Source: Phytophthora colocasiae (taxonomy: Eukaryota > Oomycota > Peronosporomycetes > Peronosporales > Peronosporaceae). Taken from it: a stretch of 64,000 nucleotides of DNA. Both the position numbers and the translations under genes were made by a program. Under the pieces are notes generated by a model, which was not told the origin of the DNA, ran no database searches, and saw only the letters and a program-made list of their open reading frames with translations. Shown one piece after another: positions 10,701 to 19,054 of the stretch; position 1 is the stretch's first letter; each line of letters starts with the position of its first letter. Location of the stretch: assembly GCA_018806915.1 (NCBI GenBank), contig JAGKQI010000091.1, forward strand, positions 2,480,001 through 2,544,000. The letters are read 5' to 3'.

Positions 10701-12631
10701 CGATGTCAACCGTCCTCTGAGGTGGCCGACTTGGTAACTCCATTCGAAACACTGTGTCTTTGTATTTGGACACCACAGACTCAACAGGGGAGCCTTTCAA
10801 CTTGTCCCAGTCTTGGCTAAGCTGTCGTGACGCTTTTTCACTTTGCGCAGGTTGATCTGCAAGCTGAACCATGAAACAAAATTCATCCGCTGAAGGCTTC
10901 ATCTTCCGAAATTGCTTCCGGGTAATGATTTTAGTGGCTCCATGGCTGGATAGGTAGTTGTGTCGGGAGTAAAACAGTACAGTCTCGTCATAGGAAGTTC
11001 GGGCGTGTTTGGCCAGAGATCGTCTGCTTCCAGCAGCATTTCTGCAAGCAGAATTTCGCACACACTGACAAAAAGGAAGTGTCGCGCTGGATCCTCGAGA
11101 CGTGACCGTTCTTGTAGCCCAATTAATGTCCGGATTCACATCTTTCAGCCATGGTACACCAAGTAAGACGTGCTTCTGCTCCGGCACATCCATCACAAAA
11201 ACTTCCGTTGAATAAGGCGCGAAATTATCCATATCTAGCACGATCGTTGTCGTGCGCCGCGGAACATTGATGCTACGCTTAGCGCCGAGCTTGATCTTCA
11301 GTGGTTTGTCATGCTCGGTAACTGGTAACGCGAGTCGAGACACAACCGCCGGAGAGATGGCGTTAAAAGATGCTCCACTGTCAATAAAAACGTCCACAGA
11401 TGCATTCTTGACACGAGCCTTCTTTGCCAAATAACCATAAATGTTTTCTCGTTCGGCACTACCCTTTTCACCCGTGGAGTGAAGGTGTAATGACAGAGAA
11501 TGTGGGCTATCAGACAATGTATGGTCACCATTATCTGACGATTTCGGCCCGGTGGGTTGCCAACCCACCGAGCCTAGGCGTTTTGTGGTCGCCACCCGTT
11601 CTGCCGCTTTCTTCTTCCGGCAGACATCCTCAGTGTGGCCTATGTGATGGCAAAATCTGCACGTCTGTTTAGACGGTGTGTCAGAATGCTTGCTACCACT
11701 TCCAGTACTGGTACCCTTTCCACGACTGAATTTTGGTTGCTCCTGTGAAGCAGCTTGAAGTCCTCCAGTGTTCTGGCCCTTAGTCTTTTCACCTTTGGTG
11801 GCTTTGTTATCACCAGGACGCGAATCTTCAAAACGCTGCGCTAGTTCAATTGCCTTTGCAGAGTATCTGGGATATTTTGGGAAACAAAAGCGCTCGTTTC
11901 GGCTCTCAAATTCTGCTGAAAAACCAACGTTTGACCCCTTCCGGGAGATCTTCCTCCAGTTGTGATAGGAGGTGCTGGAACTTGGTAGTGTAGACCTGTT
12001 GCGATCCTGTCCAGCGTAAGTTGTACAGTTTGGACAGTAATTTATGCTGGAAATCGGAGCCTCGGAAGCGCTGTCGAATTTGCTCCTTGAAAACAACCCA
12101 GGTAGCTGGTCGGTCGCCGAGAGACGTTTTAAATTCTCGGTACCAAGTTTGAGCCGTTGGACCCAAATTGCCAAATATCAAATTGACAAAATCTGACGTA
12201 TTGCTCGTCATGTCATCTTGACTGTCGACATAGTATTGTTCCGTACTGAATATCCACAAGTCTAAGTCCTCACTCGAGTCGCCATTGAAAATAGGAGGGT
12301 TCCCTTTTTTCTTCTGCTGCCGTTGAGTGGATGCTTGCTGCTGAAGCATTTGCTGCTGGAAGAACGTCTGCTGTTGCATAAGTTGCGCAAACTGCTGCTG
12401 CTGTTGCTGCTGAGAGGTAGCCAAGAATTCAAACATCTGCCGTAGCATGGAAGTATCAGTTCCAGGAGCAGAAGCTGGCTGCTGCTGTTGTGCTCCGTTT
12501 GGAACATTCGTAGATTGCGAAGAATCTTGAGTCGAGCTTGAAGTTGTCGAGGGAACTCCGTCCGTCGCATCTTCATCTCTCATTCGACGTGTCTGTCGAG
12601 GTCGTGGGTTCGGACTACGACCACGAGGCAT
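7719..12631 (-). pseudogene. Gypsy gag-pol polyprotein, four frameshifts
   Basis: The first good ATG is 12631 (MPRGRSPNPRP). Gag is glutamine-rich and is followed by a CX2CX4HX4C zinc knuckle (CRFCHHIGHTEDVC), protease DSGA, RT with YFDD, RNase H (MDAS), an HHCC integrase head, a DDE core (MDFITGL, SDRDSKF, TDGQTERTN) and a C-terminal chromodomain (YYKVRWYGRDVADSWEP). The frame changes near 11922, 11848, 9679 and 9451. Each is one base short in a run (T5, A3, A5, G2) compared with continuous homology. Such families normally have one long ORF, so these are lesions or sequencing errors rather than programmed shifts. Confidence 0.9.
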
Positions 12632-12692
12632 GATATCTTCTCTGGTACAGTCGAGTTTCTTGAAACTGCTCACGCTTCAATAGTTAATTAAC

Positions 12693-12999
12693 TGTCACGT
12701 GGTATCGTGGAGACGCAATTGTACAGACTTGAGTTGTAGTCGAGACTTGAGTTGTAGCCGAAGCTTGAGTTGTAGTCGAGACTTGAGTTGTAGAAAGTAA
12801 AATTGAGAATGAAATTGACGATGATATCAACAATAGCTATCTACTCGTGAAGCTGTCTAACACTGGTTGAATGCAAGTTAATGTACTATCCAGGTGCAGC
12901 TGAAACTTGAGGAGTCTTGCTGGTCGAGCCATGAGGTGATGGCTGAAATAAAACAGCTTGCTGCACGATGATAGCCATGTTGTGGTTGAAACCATGACA
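12693..12999 (-). repeat. 5' LTR of the Gypsy element
   Basis: The 307-base partner of 7371-7677. It ends at 12999, with GCGAA directly after it at 13000-13004. Transcription of the element should start here and run leftward. Confidence 0.95.
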
Positions 13000-13182
13000 G
13001 CGAAGTTCTACTTGATATTTGTGGTTCCCAGTAAGATTGAAGACTCGTACCGGAAGCAACCAACGAAGGCGGCTAAAAGTGCTGTCGGTCAACAACCTGG
13101 AGCATCTGCGATGGTAGATCAGTTTGTTACTCCGCTAGATCTGTTTCAGATTGTGCTGGAGCTGACACAAGGGGACAAATGA
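13000..13182 (+). pseudogene. CRN copy 3, 3' remainder after the Gypsy insertion
   Basis: It begins with the duplicated target GCGAA and continues with the C-terminal CRN tail (FYLIFVVPSKIED) to TGA 13180-13182. It joins in sequence with the copy interrupted at 7370. Confidence 0.9.
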
Positions 13183-13442
13183 TTGTTTGCTGAGAATCCA
13201 TGCTCGCAATGCACTATAACTACAAGCGCCAGTCGTAAGTAGGTGGAAGGCGAAATTGCTCCTTTCTCCGGGTTGGAATCTTTGCTGTGGGCGTTAATGT
13301 AGTCAAGTTGACGCCATTTAAGATATCCTTGACTATGGGGTGCCAGTCCATTTGCAAGACAAGGAAAAACTTCTTGAATAACTTCTTGAATAACTACGTA
13401 GCTATCACCAAGTTTAGGCATTTTTCCTCATATATTCAGGTT

Positions 13443-13751
13443 TATGGACTCGTGACTTTTGCCAACCACTTGGATAGAATGGAATTCACGACCTCAGGTT
13501 GTTCGAACAGAACCCAGTGACCGGCATCCTCGACAAACTCCATCTGGATGTTAGGGATCACCTTCGGCATGTCCTTGGCCATTTCTGGCTTCAGTACGGG
13601 GTCGTCCAACGCCGGGTGTAATCGTAGTTGGTAGGCCCTTCTCCGTCTCGAAGTCGATCTTCTTCGTGGCGTACACCCAGTTCGCACTCGTGAACTTACT
13701 TTACGTGTACTGGCCGACGTAGTACTGGAGCTCTTGCTGGAACGGCCCGAG
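13443..13751 (-). pseudogene. Antisense fragment D of epoxide hydrolase last exon
   Basis: Practically the same sequence as fragment C (5373-5681), including the shared deletions, and again fused to a CRN body. The near identity of the two fragments and their spacers points to recent duplication or gene conversion. Confidence 0.75.
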
Positions 13752-13798
13752 GAGAGTTCAACGTGAAGATCAACAGTGATGCTTCGAAGGAGAAGATC

Positions 13799-15601
13799 AT
13801 GATACTCGCTGACGTGTTTAACACGATTCATTATTCAAAAGTGCAGCTTTTTCTGACGAAGAAGGAGAACGGGTGGCTGCCAAGTACTCATCTTGCTGAG
13901 TTACAAGAAAGCAAAGAGAATGTTCCCATGGATTTCGAGAGAGTGCCACTGACGGATACAAGTCGTTTGATTCAAGATATGTTGAAGGAAAACGAGTTGC
14001 CAGACCCAAGAAGTAGGCAAATTCACGTGCTGGTGGTGGTTCCGGACGGAAGAAAACGCTTCAAGCCGGATCTGTGGTTTGACGAGTATTCCCAACCGTT
14101 GAAGACGCGCAGACTGGACGAGGGCGTGAAAGATGACGTTGTGAGTAATCCAAGAAGAGTTTTGAAGATGAAGGAGTTCACATCCAATGGTAAACCACAA
14201 AAATATCATGGAGAGGGAGGCATATGTTGTGATATTTTCCGAGCTAATGCAGCACGTGAAGAATGTTTCGAATCTGGTCGAGATGGCAAAGGCAGGGGTT
14301 CACACGTTGTTGTCACGGGGAACCCTGGTACTGGGAAGAGTCGATTCTACATCTATTGCATCTTTCAGCTCATTTGCAATCGTGAGCGACAAGATATCAA
14401 GCAACTTCCTTCGTACGACTTGGTATTGAACTGTGGAAATGAATTCCTCAAATATGATGCACCGAGTAACGAATTTATGGAGTTAACCGAAGAAGATGTT
14501 CATGAGCTGATGACCAAAACCCGTGTGCTTCGACTTGTTGAAGCACAATCGACGAAACTTATGGGCTGGCACGGAGTTTCAGTGTTGTTTGCTTCTCCGG
14601 GCCTTGCAGACTTGCATAATTTCCAGAAAGTGAACGGATTTAAGTTTATCATGCCGACATGGAGCTTGGAGGAGATGATAGAGTGCAACTTGTTGCTTCC
14701 AAATGCGTTGAAACTTGCTGAAGACGAGTTGGTTCGGAGATTCGCCAGATTTGGTGGGATTCCGCGGTTTGTCTTCTCGCAGAAGCAGGATAAGGTTGTG
14801 GAAAATCTGACATCCGCAATCACATCGTTCAGTGCATTGGATGTTATCTCCTATTCCAAATCTAACGAAGCTGTGAAGGAATCGAAGTTTAGTCACTGCG
14901 TTCTCCAGATGATTCCTACTGAAGACAATTTTCGCACGTGGTTTTATTTTTTTTTGTCCCTGTGCATCGCTCAGGAGGTCATTGACAAGATGAAGGGGGA
15001 AAGTCTACGTAAGATCTCGGAGTTCGCAATTGCACACAATGCTAATGATTCGAGAAGTACGACTGTAGGTCGTGGCAATGTGTACGAGCTGCTTTGTCAC
15101 CGGTGGTTTAACCTGTCCAAGCCAAAAACTCTACGATATCGTTCATTGTGCTCGACGACTTCAAATGTAGAACATTTGGAAATTCCGAAAGAGATGGAGA
15201 CAGAATACTTCGCTGATGTCAAGAAGGTAAAGCTAGCCAAGAGCTGGATGTACTACAGACCAATATCTAAAACGTTTGGAGCGCTGGATGCACTTATCTG
15301 GGATGGACACAGCAAATGTTACGGGTTGAAGATGACAAACAATGAAAACCACGGAATCAAAGCTGAACCATTGGATACGGTGCTCAAATGGTTCGAAAAC
15401 GCTACAAGCAGCAAGGATGCGAAGTTCTACTTGATATTTGTGGTTCCCAGTAAGATTGAAGACTCGTTTCGGAAGCAATTAACGGAGGCGGCTAACGGTG
15501 CTGTCAGCCAACAACCTGGAGCATCTGCGATGGTAGATCAGTTTGTTACTACGCTAGATCTGTTTCAGATTGTGCTGGAGCTGACACAAGGAAGCAAATG
15601 A
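13799..15601 (+). CDS. CRN copy 4, N-terminally truncated, with a compensated frameshift
   Basis: An open frame of 600 residues from ATG 13799 to TGA 15599-15601. LFLTKK, HVLVVVP, P-loop GNPGTGKS and the C-terminal domain are present. As in copy 2, the stretch after KEFTSNG (about 14177-14270) is read in a shifted frame and corrected further on. A run of 9 T at 14947-14955 replaces the Leu-Asp codons found in copies 2, 3 and 5 but keeps the frame. The secretion segment is missing, because upstream DNA is antisense hydrolase. Probably a non-secreted or dead relative of copy 5. Confidence 0.6.
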   Translation: MILADVFNTIHYSKVQLFLTKKENGWLPSTHLAELQESKENVPMDFERVPLTDTSRLIQDMLKENELPDPRSRQIHVLVVVPDGRKRFKPDLWFDEYSQPLKTRRLDEGVKDDVVSNPRRVLKMKEFTSNGKPQKYHGEGGICCDIFRANAAREECFESGRDGKGRGSHVVVTGNPGTGKSRFYIYCIFQLICNRERQDIKQLPSYDLVLNCGNEFLKYDAPSNEFMELTEEDVHELMTKTRVLRLVEAQSTKLMGWHGVSVLFASPGLADLHNFQKVNGFKFIMPTWSLEEMIECNLLLPNALKLAEDELVRRFARFGGIPRFVFSQKQDKVVENLTSAITSFSALDVISYSKSNEAVKESKFSHCVLQMIPTEDNFRTWFYFFLSLCIAQEVIDKMKGESLRKISEFAIAHNANDSRSTTVGRGNVYELLCHRWFNLSKPKTLRYRSLCSTTSNVEHLEIPKEMETEYFADVKKVKLAKSWMYYRPISKTFGALDALIWDGHSKCYGLKMTNNENHGIKAEPLDTVLKWFENATSSKDAKFYLIFVVPSKIEDSFRKQLTEAANGAVSQQPGASAMVDQFVTTLDLFQIVLELTQGSK

Positions 15602-15885
15602 TTGTTTGCTGAGAATCCATGCTCGCAATGCACTATGACTACGATCGCCAGCCGTGAAAGAGATTAAGTAGGAATTTCTTTTGGAAATCGAAATGGCTCC
15701 TTTCTCGTTGGAATCTTTGCTGTGGGCGTTAATGTAGTCAAGTTGACGCCATTCAAGATCTCCTTGACTATGGGATGCCAGTTCATTTGCAAGACAAGGG
15801 AAAAATTCTTAAATGACTTCTTGAATAACTACGTAGTCGTATTCATCTATCATCAAATTTTGGCATTTTTCATCATATATTCAGG

Positions 15886-16050
15886 TTTATGGACTAGAAC
15901 CCAGTGACCGGCATCTACGATGAAACTGAGGTCGTGAATTCCATTCTAACCAAGTACTAGTGGTGATTCCGGATGGAAGAAAACGTTTTCGCTAAAGTCT
16001 GTTGTTTGCCGAGTCATTTAAACCATTTAAGAAGCTCAAAGTATGCGAGC
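15886..16050. pseudogene. Scrambled hydrolase and CRN relics upstream of the intact CRN
   Basis: At about 15896-15916 there is hydrolase antisense sequence. Then 15926-15950 carries the same hydrolase piece in the opposite orientation (a micro-inversion). From 15953 a decayed CRN stretch follows, matching the HVLVVVPDGRKR coding region and the Trp-Phe-Asp-Glu region after it. Together these show an older CRN unit that decayed just ahead of the intact gene. Confidence 0.6.
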
Positions 16051-16143
16051 AGGAGCATTTTCCATCACATCAAGCTTAGGCATTTCCCATCACTATATTC
16101 AAGTTGTCTTTCCCCATTCCACAATCCGCCGCAACGGAGAAAG

Positions 16144-18063
16144 ATGGTAAATCTTTTTTGTGTAGTCGTTGGAGCAGCGCGAGGGGAGTTCGACGTGACG
16201 ATCAACAGTGATGCTTCTGTTTTAGCGTTGAAGAAGGAGATCATGACAAAGGGTAAAGGGCTTATCACAGCTCCTTTTTCAAAAGTGCAGCTTTTTCTGA
16301 CGAAGAAGGACAGCGGGTGGCTGCCAAGTACTCATCTTTCTGTGTTACAAGAAAGCAAATATAATGTTCCCGTGTGTTTCGAGAGAGTGCCGCTGACGGA
16401 TACAAGTTGTTTGATTCAAGATGTGTTGAAGGAAAACAAGTTGCCAGACCCCCAAACAAAGCAAATTCATGTGCTGGTGGTGGTTCCGGATGGGAGAAAA
16501 CGCTTCAAGCCGGATCTGTGGTTTGACGAGCCTTCCCAACCGTTGAAGACGCGCAGACTGGACGAGGGCGTGCAAGGTGACGTCGTGAGTAATCCAAGAA
16601 AATTTTTGAAGATGAAGGACTTCACCCCTAAATTGGCGCATCCAGAGAAGCATTACGACAATATCCTGGAGAGGGAGGCGTATGTTGTGATTTTTTCCGA
16701 GCTAATGCAGCACGTGAAAGAATGTTTCGAATATGGTCGAGATGGCAAAAGCAGAGGTTCAAACGTTGTTGTCACGGGGAACCCTGGTACTGGAAAGAGT
16801 CGATTCTACATCTATTGCATCTTTCAGCTCATTTGCAATCGTGAGCGACAAGATATCAAGCAACTTCCTTCGTATGACTTGGTATTGAACTGTGGAAAAG
16901 AATTCCTCAAATATGATGCACCAAGTAACGAATTTATGGAGTTAACCAAAGCGGATGTTCGTGCGCTGATGACCAAAACCCGTGTGCTTCGACTTGTTGA
17001 CGCACAATCGACGGAACTTGAGGGCTGGCACGGAGTTTCGGTGTTGTTCGCTTCTCCGAGTGTTGAAGGGTTGCACGATTTCCAGAAAGCGAATGGATTC
17101 AAGTTTATCATGCCGACATGGAGCTTGGAGGAGATGATAGAGTGCAACTTGTTGCTTCCAGATGCCTTGAAACTTGCTGAAGACGAGTTGGTTTGGAGAT
17201 TCGCCAGGTTTGGTGGGATTCCGCGGTTGGTCTTCTGGCAGAAGCAGGAAGAAGTTGAGGGTAATCTGAAATCGACAATCGGATCGTTCAGTGCATTGGA
17301 TATTATCTCCTATTCCAAATCTAACGAAGCTGTGAAGGAATCGAAGTATAGTCACTGCGTTCTCCAGATGATTCCTATCGAATACAATTTTCGCACGTGG
17401 TTCTATTTGGATTTTCTGTCCCTGTGCATCGCTCAGGAGGTCATTAACAAGATGAAGGGGGAAAGTCTACGTAAGATCTCGGAGTTCGCAATTGCACACA
17501 ATGCTAATGATTCGAGAAGTACGACTGTAGGTCGTGGCAATGTGTACGAGCTGCTTTGTCACCGGTGGTTTAACCTGTCCAAGCCAAAAACTCTACGATA
17601 TCGTTCATTGTGCTCGACGACTTCAAATGTAGAACATTTGGAAATTCCGAAAGAGATGGAGACAGAATATTTTGCTGATGTCAAGAAGATACAGCTAGCC
17701 AAAAGCTGGATGTACTACAGACCAATATCTAAAACGTTTGGAGCGCTGGATGCACTTATCTGGGATGGACACAGCAAATGTTACGGGTTGAAGATGACAA
17801 TCAATGAAAACCACGGAATCAAAGCTGAGCCATTGGATACGGTGCTCGAATGGTTCGAAAACGCTACAAGCAGCAAGGATGCGAAGTTCTACTTGATATT
17901 TGTGGTTCCCAGTAAGATTGAAGACTCGTATCGGAAGCAATTAACGGAGGTGGCTAACGGTGCTGTCAGCCAACAACCTGGAGCATCTGCGATGGTAGAT
18001 CAGTTTGTTACTCCGCTAGATCTGTTTCAGATTGTGCTAGAGCTGACACAAGGGGGCAAATGA
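16144..18063 (+). CDS. CRN copy 5: intact Crinkler (CRN) effector, 639 residues
   Basis: Crinklers are oomycete effectors that enter host cells and mostly act in the nucleus. The start is ATG 16144, giving MVNLFCVVVGA, the conserved CRN opening; the open frame also extends upstream to 15973 but that part looks non-coding. LFLTK (50-54) corresponds to the LFLAK motif and HVLVVVP (109-115) ends the delivery region. The P-loop GNPGTGKS (212-219) begins an NTPase domain. The C-terminal part has a PD-(D/E)XK-like pattern with Asp536 and Lys550 (GLKMT). This is the NTPase-plus-nuclease CRN architecture. It is the only copy here with both ends intact. Nuclease activity is inferred from pattern alone. 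Confidence 0.85.
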   Translation: MVNLFCVVVGAARGEFDVTINSDASVLALKKEIMTKGKGLITAPFSKVQLFLTKKDSGWLPSTHLSVLQESKYNVPVCFERVPLTDTSCLIQDVLKENKLPDPQTKQIHVLVVVPDGRKRFKPDLWFDEPSQPLKTRRLDEGVQGDVVSNPRKFLKMKDFTPKLAHPEKHYDNILEREAYVVIFSELMQHVKECFEYGRDGKSRGSNVVVTGNPGTGKSRFYIYCIFQLICNRERQDIKQLPSYDLVLNCGKEFLKYDAPSNEFMELTKADVRALMTKTRVLRLVDAQSTELEGWHGVSVLFASPSVEGLHDFQKANGFKFIMPTWSLEEMIECNLLLPDALKLAEDELVWRFARFGGIPRLVFWQKQEEVEGNLKSTIGSFSALDIISYSKSNEAVKESKYSHCVLQMIPIEYNFRTWFYLDFLSLCIAQEVINKMKGESLRKISEFAIAHNANDSRSTTVGRGNVYELLCHRWFNLSKPKTLRYRSLCSTTSNVEHLEIPKEMETEYFADVKKIQLAKSWMYYRPISKTFGALDALIWDGHSKCYGLKMTINENHGIKAEPLDTVLEWFENATSSKDAKFYLIFVVPSKIEDSYRKQLTEVANGAVSQQPGASAMVDQFVTPLDLFQIVLELTQGGK

Positions 18064-18349
18064 TTGTTTGCTGAGAATCCATGCTCGCAATGCACTATGA
18101 CTACGAGCGCCAGTCGTGAAAGAGATTAAGTAGGAAGTTTTTTTGGAAATCGAAATGGCTCCTTTCTCCGGGGTACGTTGGACTCTTCGCTGTGGGCGTT
18201 AATGTAGTCAAGTTGACGCCATTCAAGATCTCCTTGACTATGGGGTGCCAGTTCATTTGCAAGACAAGGATAAACTTCTTAAATGAATTCTTGAATAACT
18301 ACGTAGTCGTATTCATCCATCATCAAATTTAGGTATTTTTCCTCAAGGT

Positions 18350-18657
18350 TTATGGACTCGTGACTTTCGCCAACCACTTGGATAGAATGGAATTCACGAC
18401 CTCAGGTTGTTCGAACAGAACCCAGTGACCGGCATCCTCGACAAACTCCATCTGGATGTTAGGGACCACCTTCGGCATATCCTTGGCCATTTCTGGCTTC
18501 AGTACGGGGTCGTCCATGGCTCCGATGAACAACGCCGGGTGTTCAATCGTAGTTGGTAGGTCCTTCTCCGTCTCGAAGTCGATCTTCTTCGTGGCGTACA
18601 CCCAGTTCGCACTCGTGAACTTACTTTGCGTGTACTGGTCGACGTAGTACTGGAGCT
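18350..18657 (-). pseudogene. Epoxide hydrolase A, 3' end (split by the Ngaro element)
   Basis: The C-terminal third of an alpha/beta-fold epoxide hydrolase: KLQYYVDQYTQSKF..., HPALFIGAMDDPVLKPEM and the catalytic-His context DAGHWVLFEQ, ending WLAKVTSP with stop at 18350-18352. It aligns directly with the end of the intact paralogue at 26246. Its upstream exons are at 24825-25642, on the other side of the 6.17 kb Ngaro insert. It is the likely source of the antisense scraps in the CRN array. Confidence 0.9.
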
Positions 18658-18751
18658 TTTCCATGTCAATATACAGCGATGTGGGGCACAGTCACGTCGT
18701 GTTGTAGTGAGTTAGCGAGGCCGGCTCGAAATTGGAGCTGGACGGAGCCCC
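18658..18751 (-). repeat. Ngaro terminal repeat B2
   Basis: 94 bases repeated as B1 at 18961-19054. The outer edge borders hydrolase coding sequence at 18657. Confidence 0.9.
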
Positions 18752-18776
18752 CCCTCCGAAGGGCGTGGAGTGGTGG

Positions 18777-18960
18777 GTTTGCTTGTGCTGCTCGTAGGAA
18801 ACTACTGAATGACTGACTAAGTTTACGACTCCTACACTACGTCGCGGGATAAGAATACTTCGTCGTGAGTTTCTTGTCGAGGATGGCAGCCTAGGTTTGT
18901 GGCATCGCAATCCAAACCTGGAAAACATGTTTTCCCTCGCCTCGCTCAGGAAAACTTCGA
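18777..18960 (-). repeat. Ngaro internal repeat A2
   Basis: 184 bases repeated as A1 at 24641-24824 with no difference seen by eye. It abuts B1 at 18961 directly and is separated from B2 by 25 bases. Confidence 0.9.
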
Positions 18961-19054
18961 TTTCCATGTCAATATACAGCGATGTGGGGCACAGTCACGT
19001 CGTGTTGTAGTGAGTTAGCGAGGCCGGCTCGAAATTGGAGCTGGACGGAGCCCC
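18961..19054 (-). repeat. Ngaro internal repeat B1
   Basis: 94 bases matching B2 (18658-18751) and directly joined to A2, as expected for the circular-junction copy in Ngaro elements. Confidence 0.9.

Larger units (their letters stand above)
7371..12999 (-). mobile_element. Ty3/Gypsy chromovirus LTR retrotransposon
   Basis: A 5629-base element bounded by 307-base LTRs that begin TG and end CA, with a 5-base GCGAA target duplication. Coding runs on the minus strand in the order Gag, zinc knuckle, protease, RT, RNase H, integrase, chromodomain. That order and the chromodomain place it in the chromovirus branch of Ty3/Gypsy. A purine-rich tract lies next to the 3' LTR at 7678-7688. The sequence just inside the 5' LTR (12692 downward) does not start with the usual TGG primer-binding site. 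LTRs differ at one position, so insertion is recent. Confidence 0.95.
1..18350 (+). repeat. Tandem array of CRN gene plus antisense epoxide-hydrolase scrap, unit about 2.44 kb
   Basis: Equivalent junction points between hydrolase scrap and CRN body fall near 785, 3246, 5685 and 13755. Spacings are about 2461, 2439 and, after removing the 5634 bases of Gypsy insert plus target duplication, about 2436 bases. Each unit runs: CRN 3' end, a conserved spacer of about 290 bases (with a doubled 12-base TTCTTGAATAAC motif in most units), an antisense fragment of the hydrolase last exon, then the next CRN starting inside its LFLAK domain. The last copy is different: it has its own start and is followed by the authentic hydrolase 3' end at 18350. 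Unequal exchange or repeated duplication explains this; the mechanism is inferred. Confidence 0.85.

Noticed and set aside
11906..12174. Programmed -1 frameshift between gag and pol of the Gypsy element
   Set aside because: Two further shifts are needed in the same 90 bases and two more downstream, all one base short in base runs; lesions or errors explain this better than a programmed site.
18692..18967. Minus-strand ORF of 91 residues in the Ngaro repeats
   Set aside because: It lies wholly in the B1-A2-B2 repeat region and repeats part of A1 at 24641-24824; a by-product of repeat structure.
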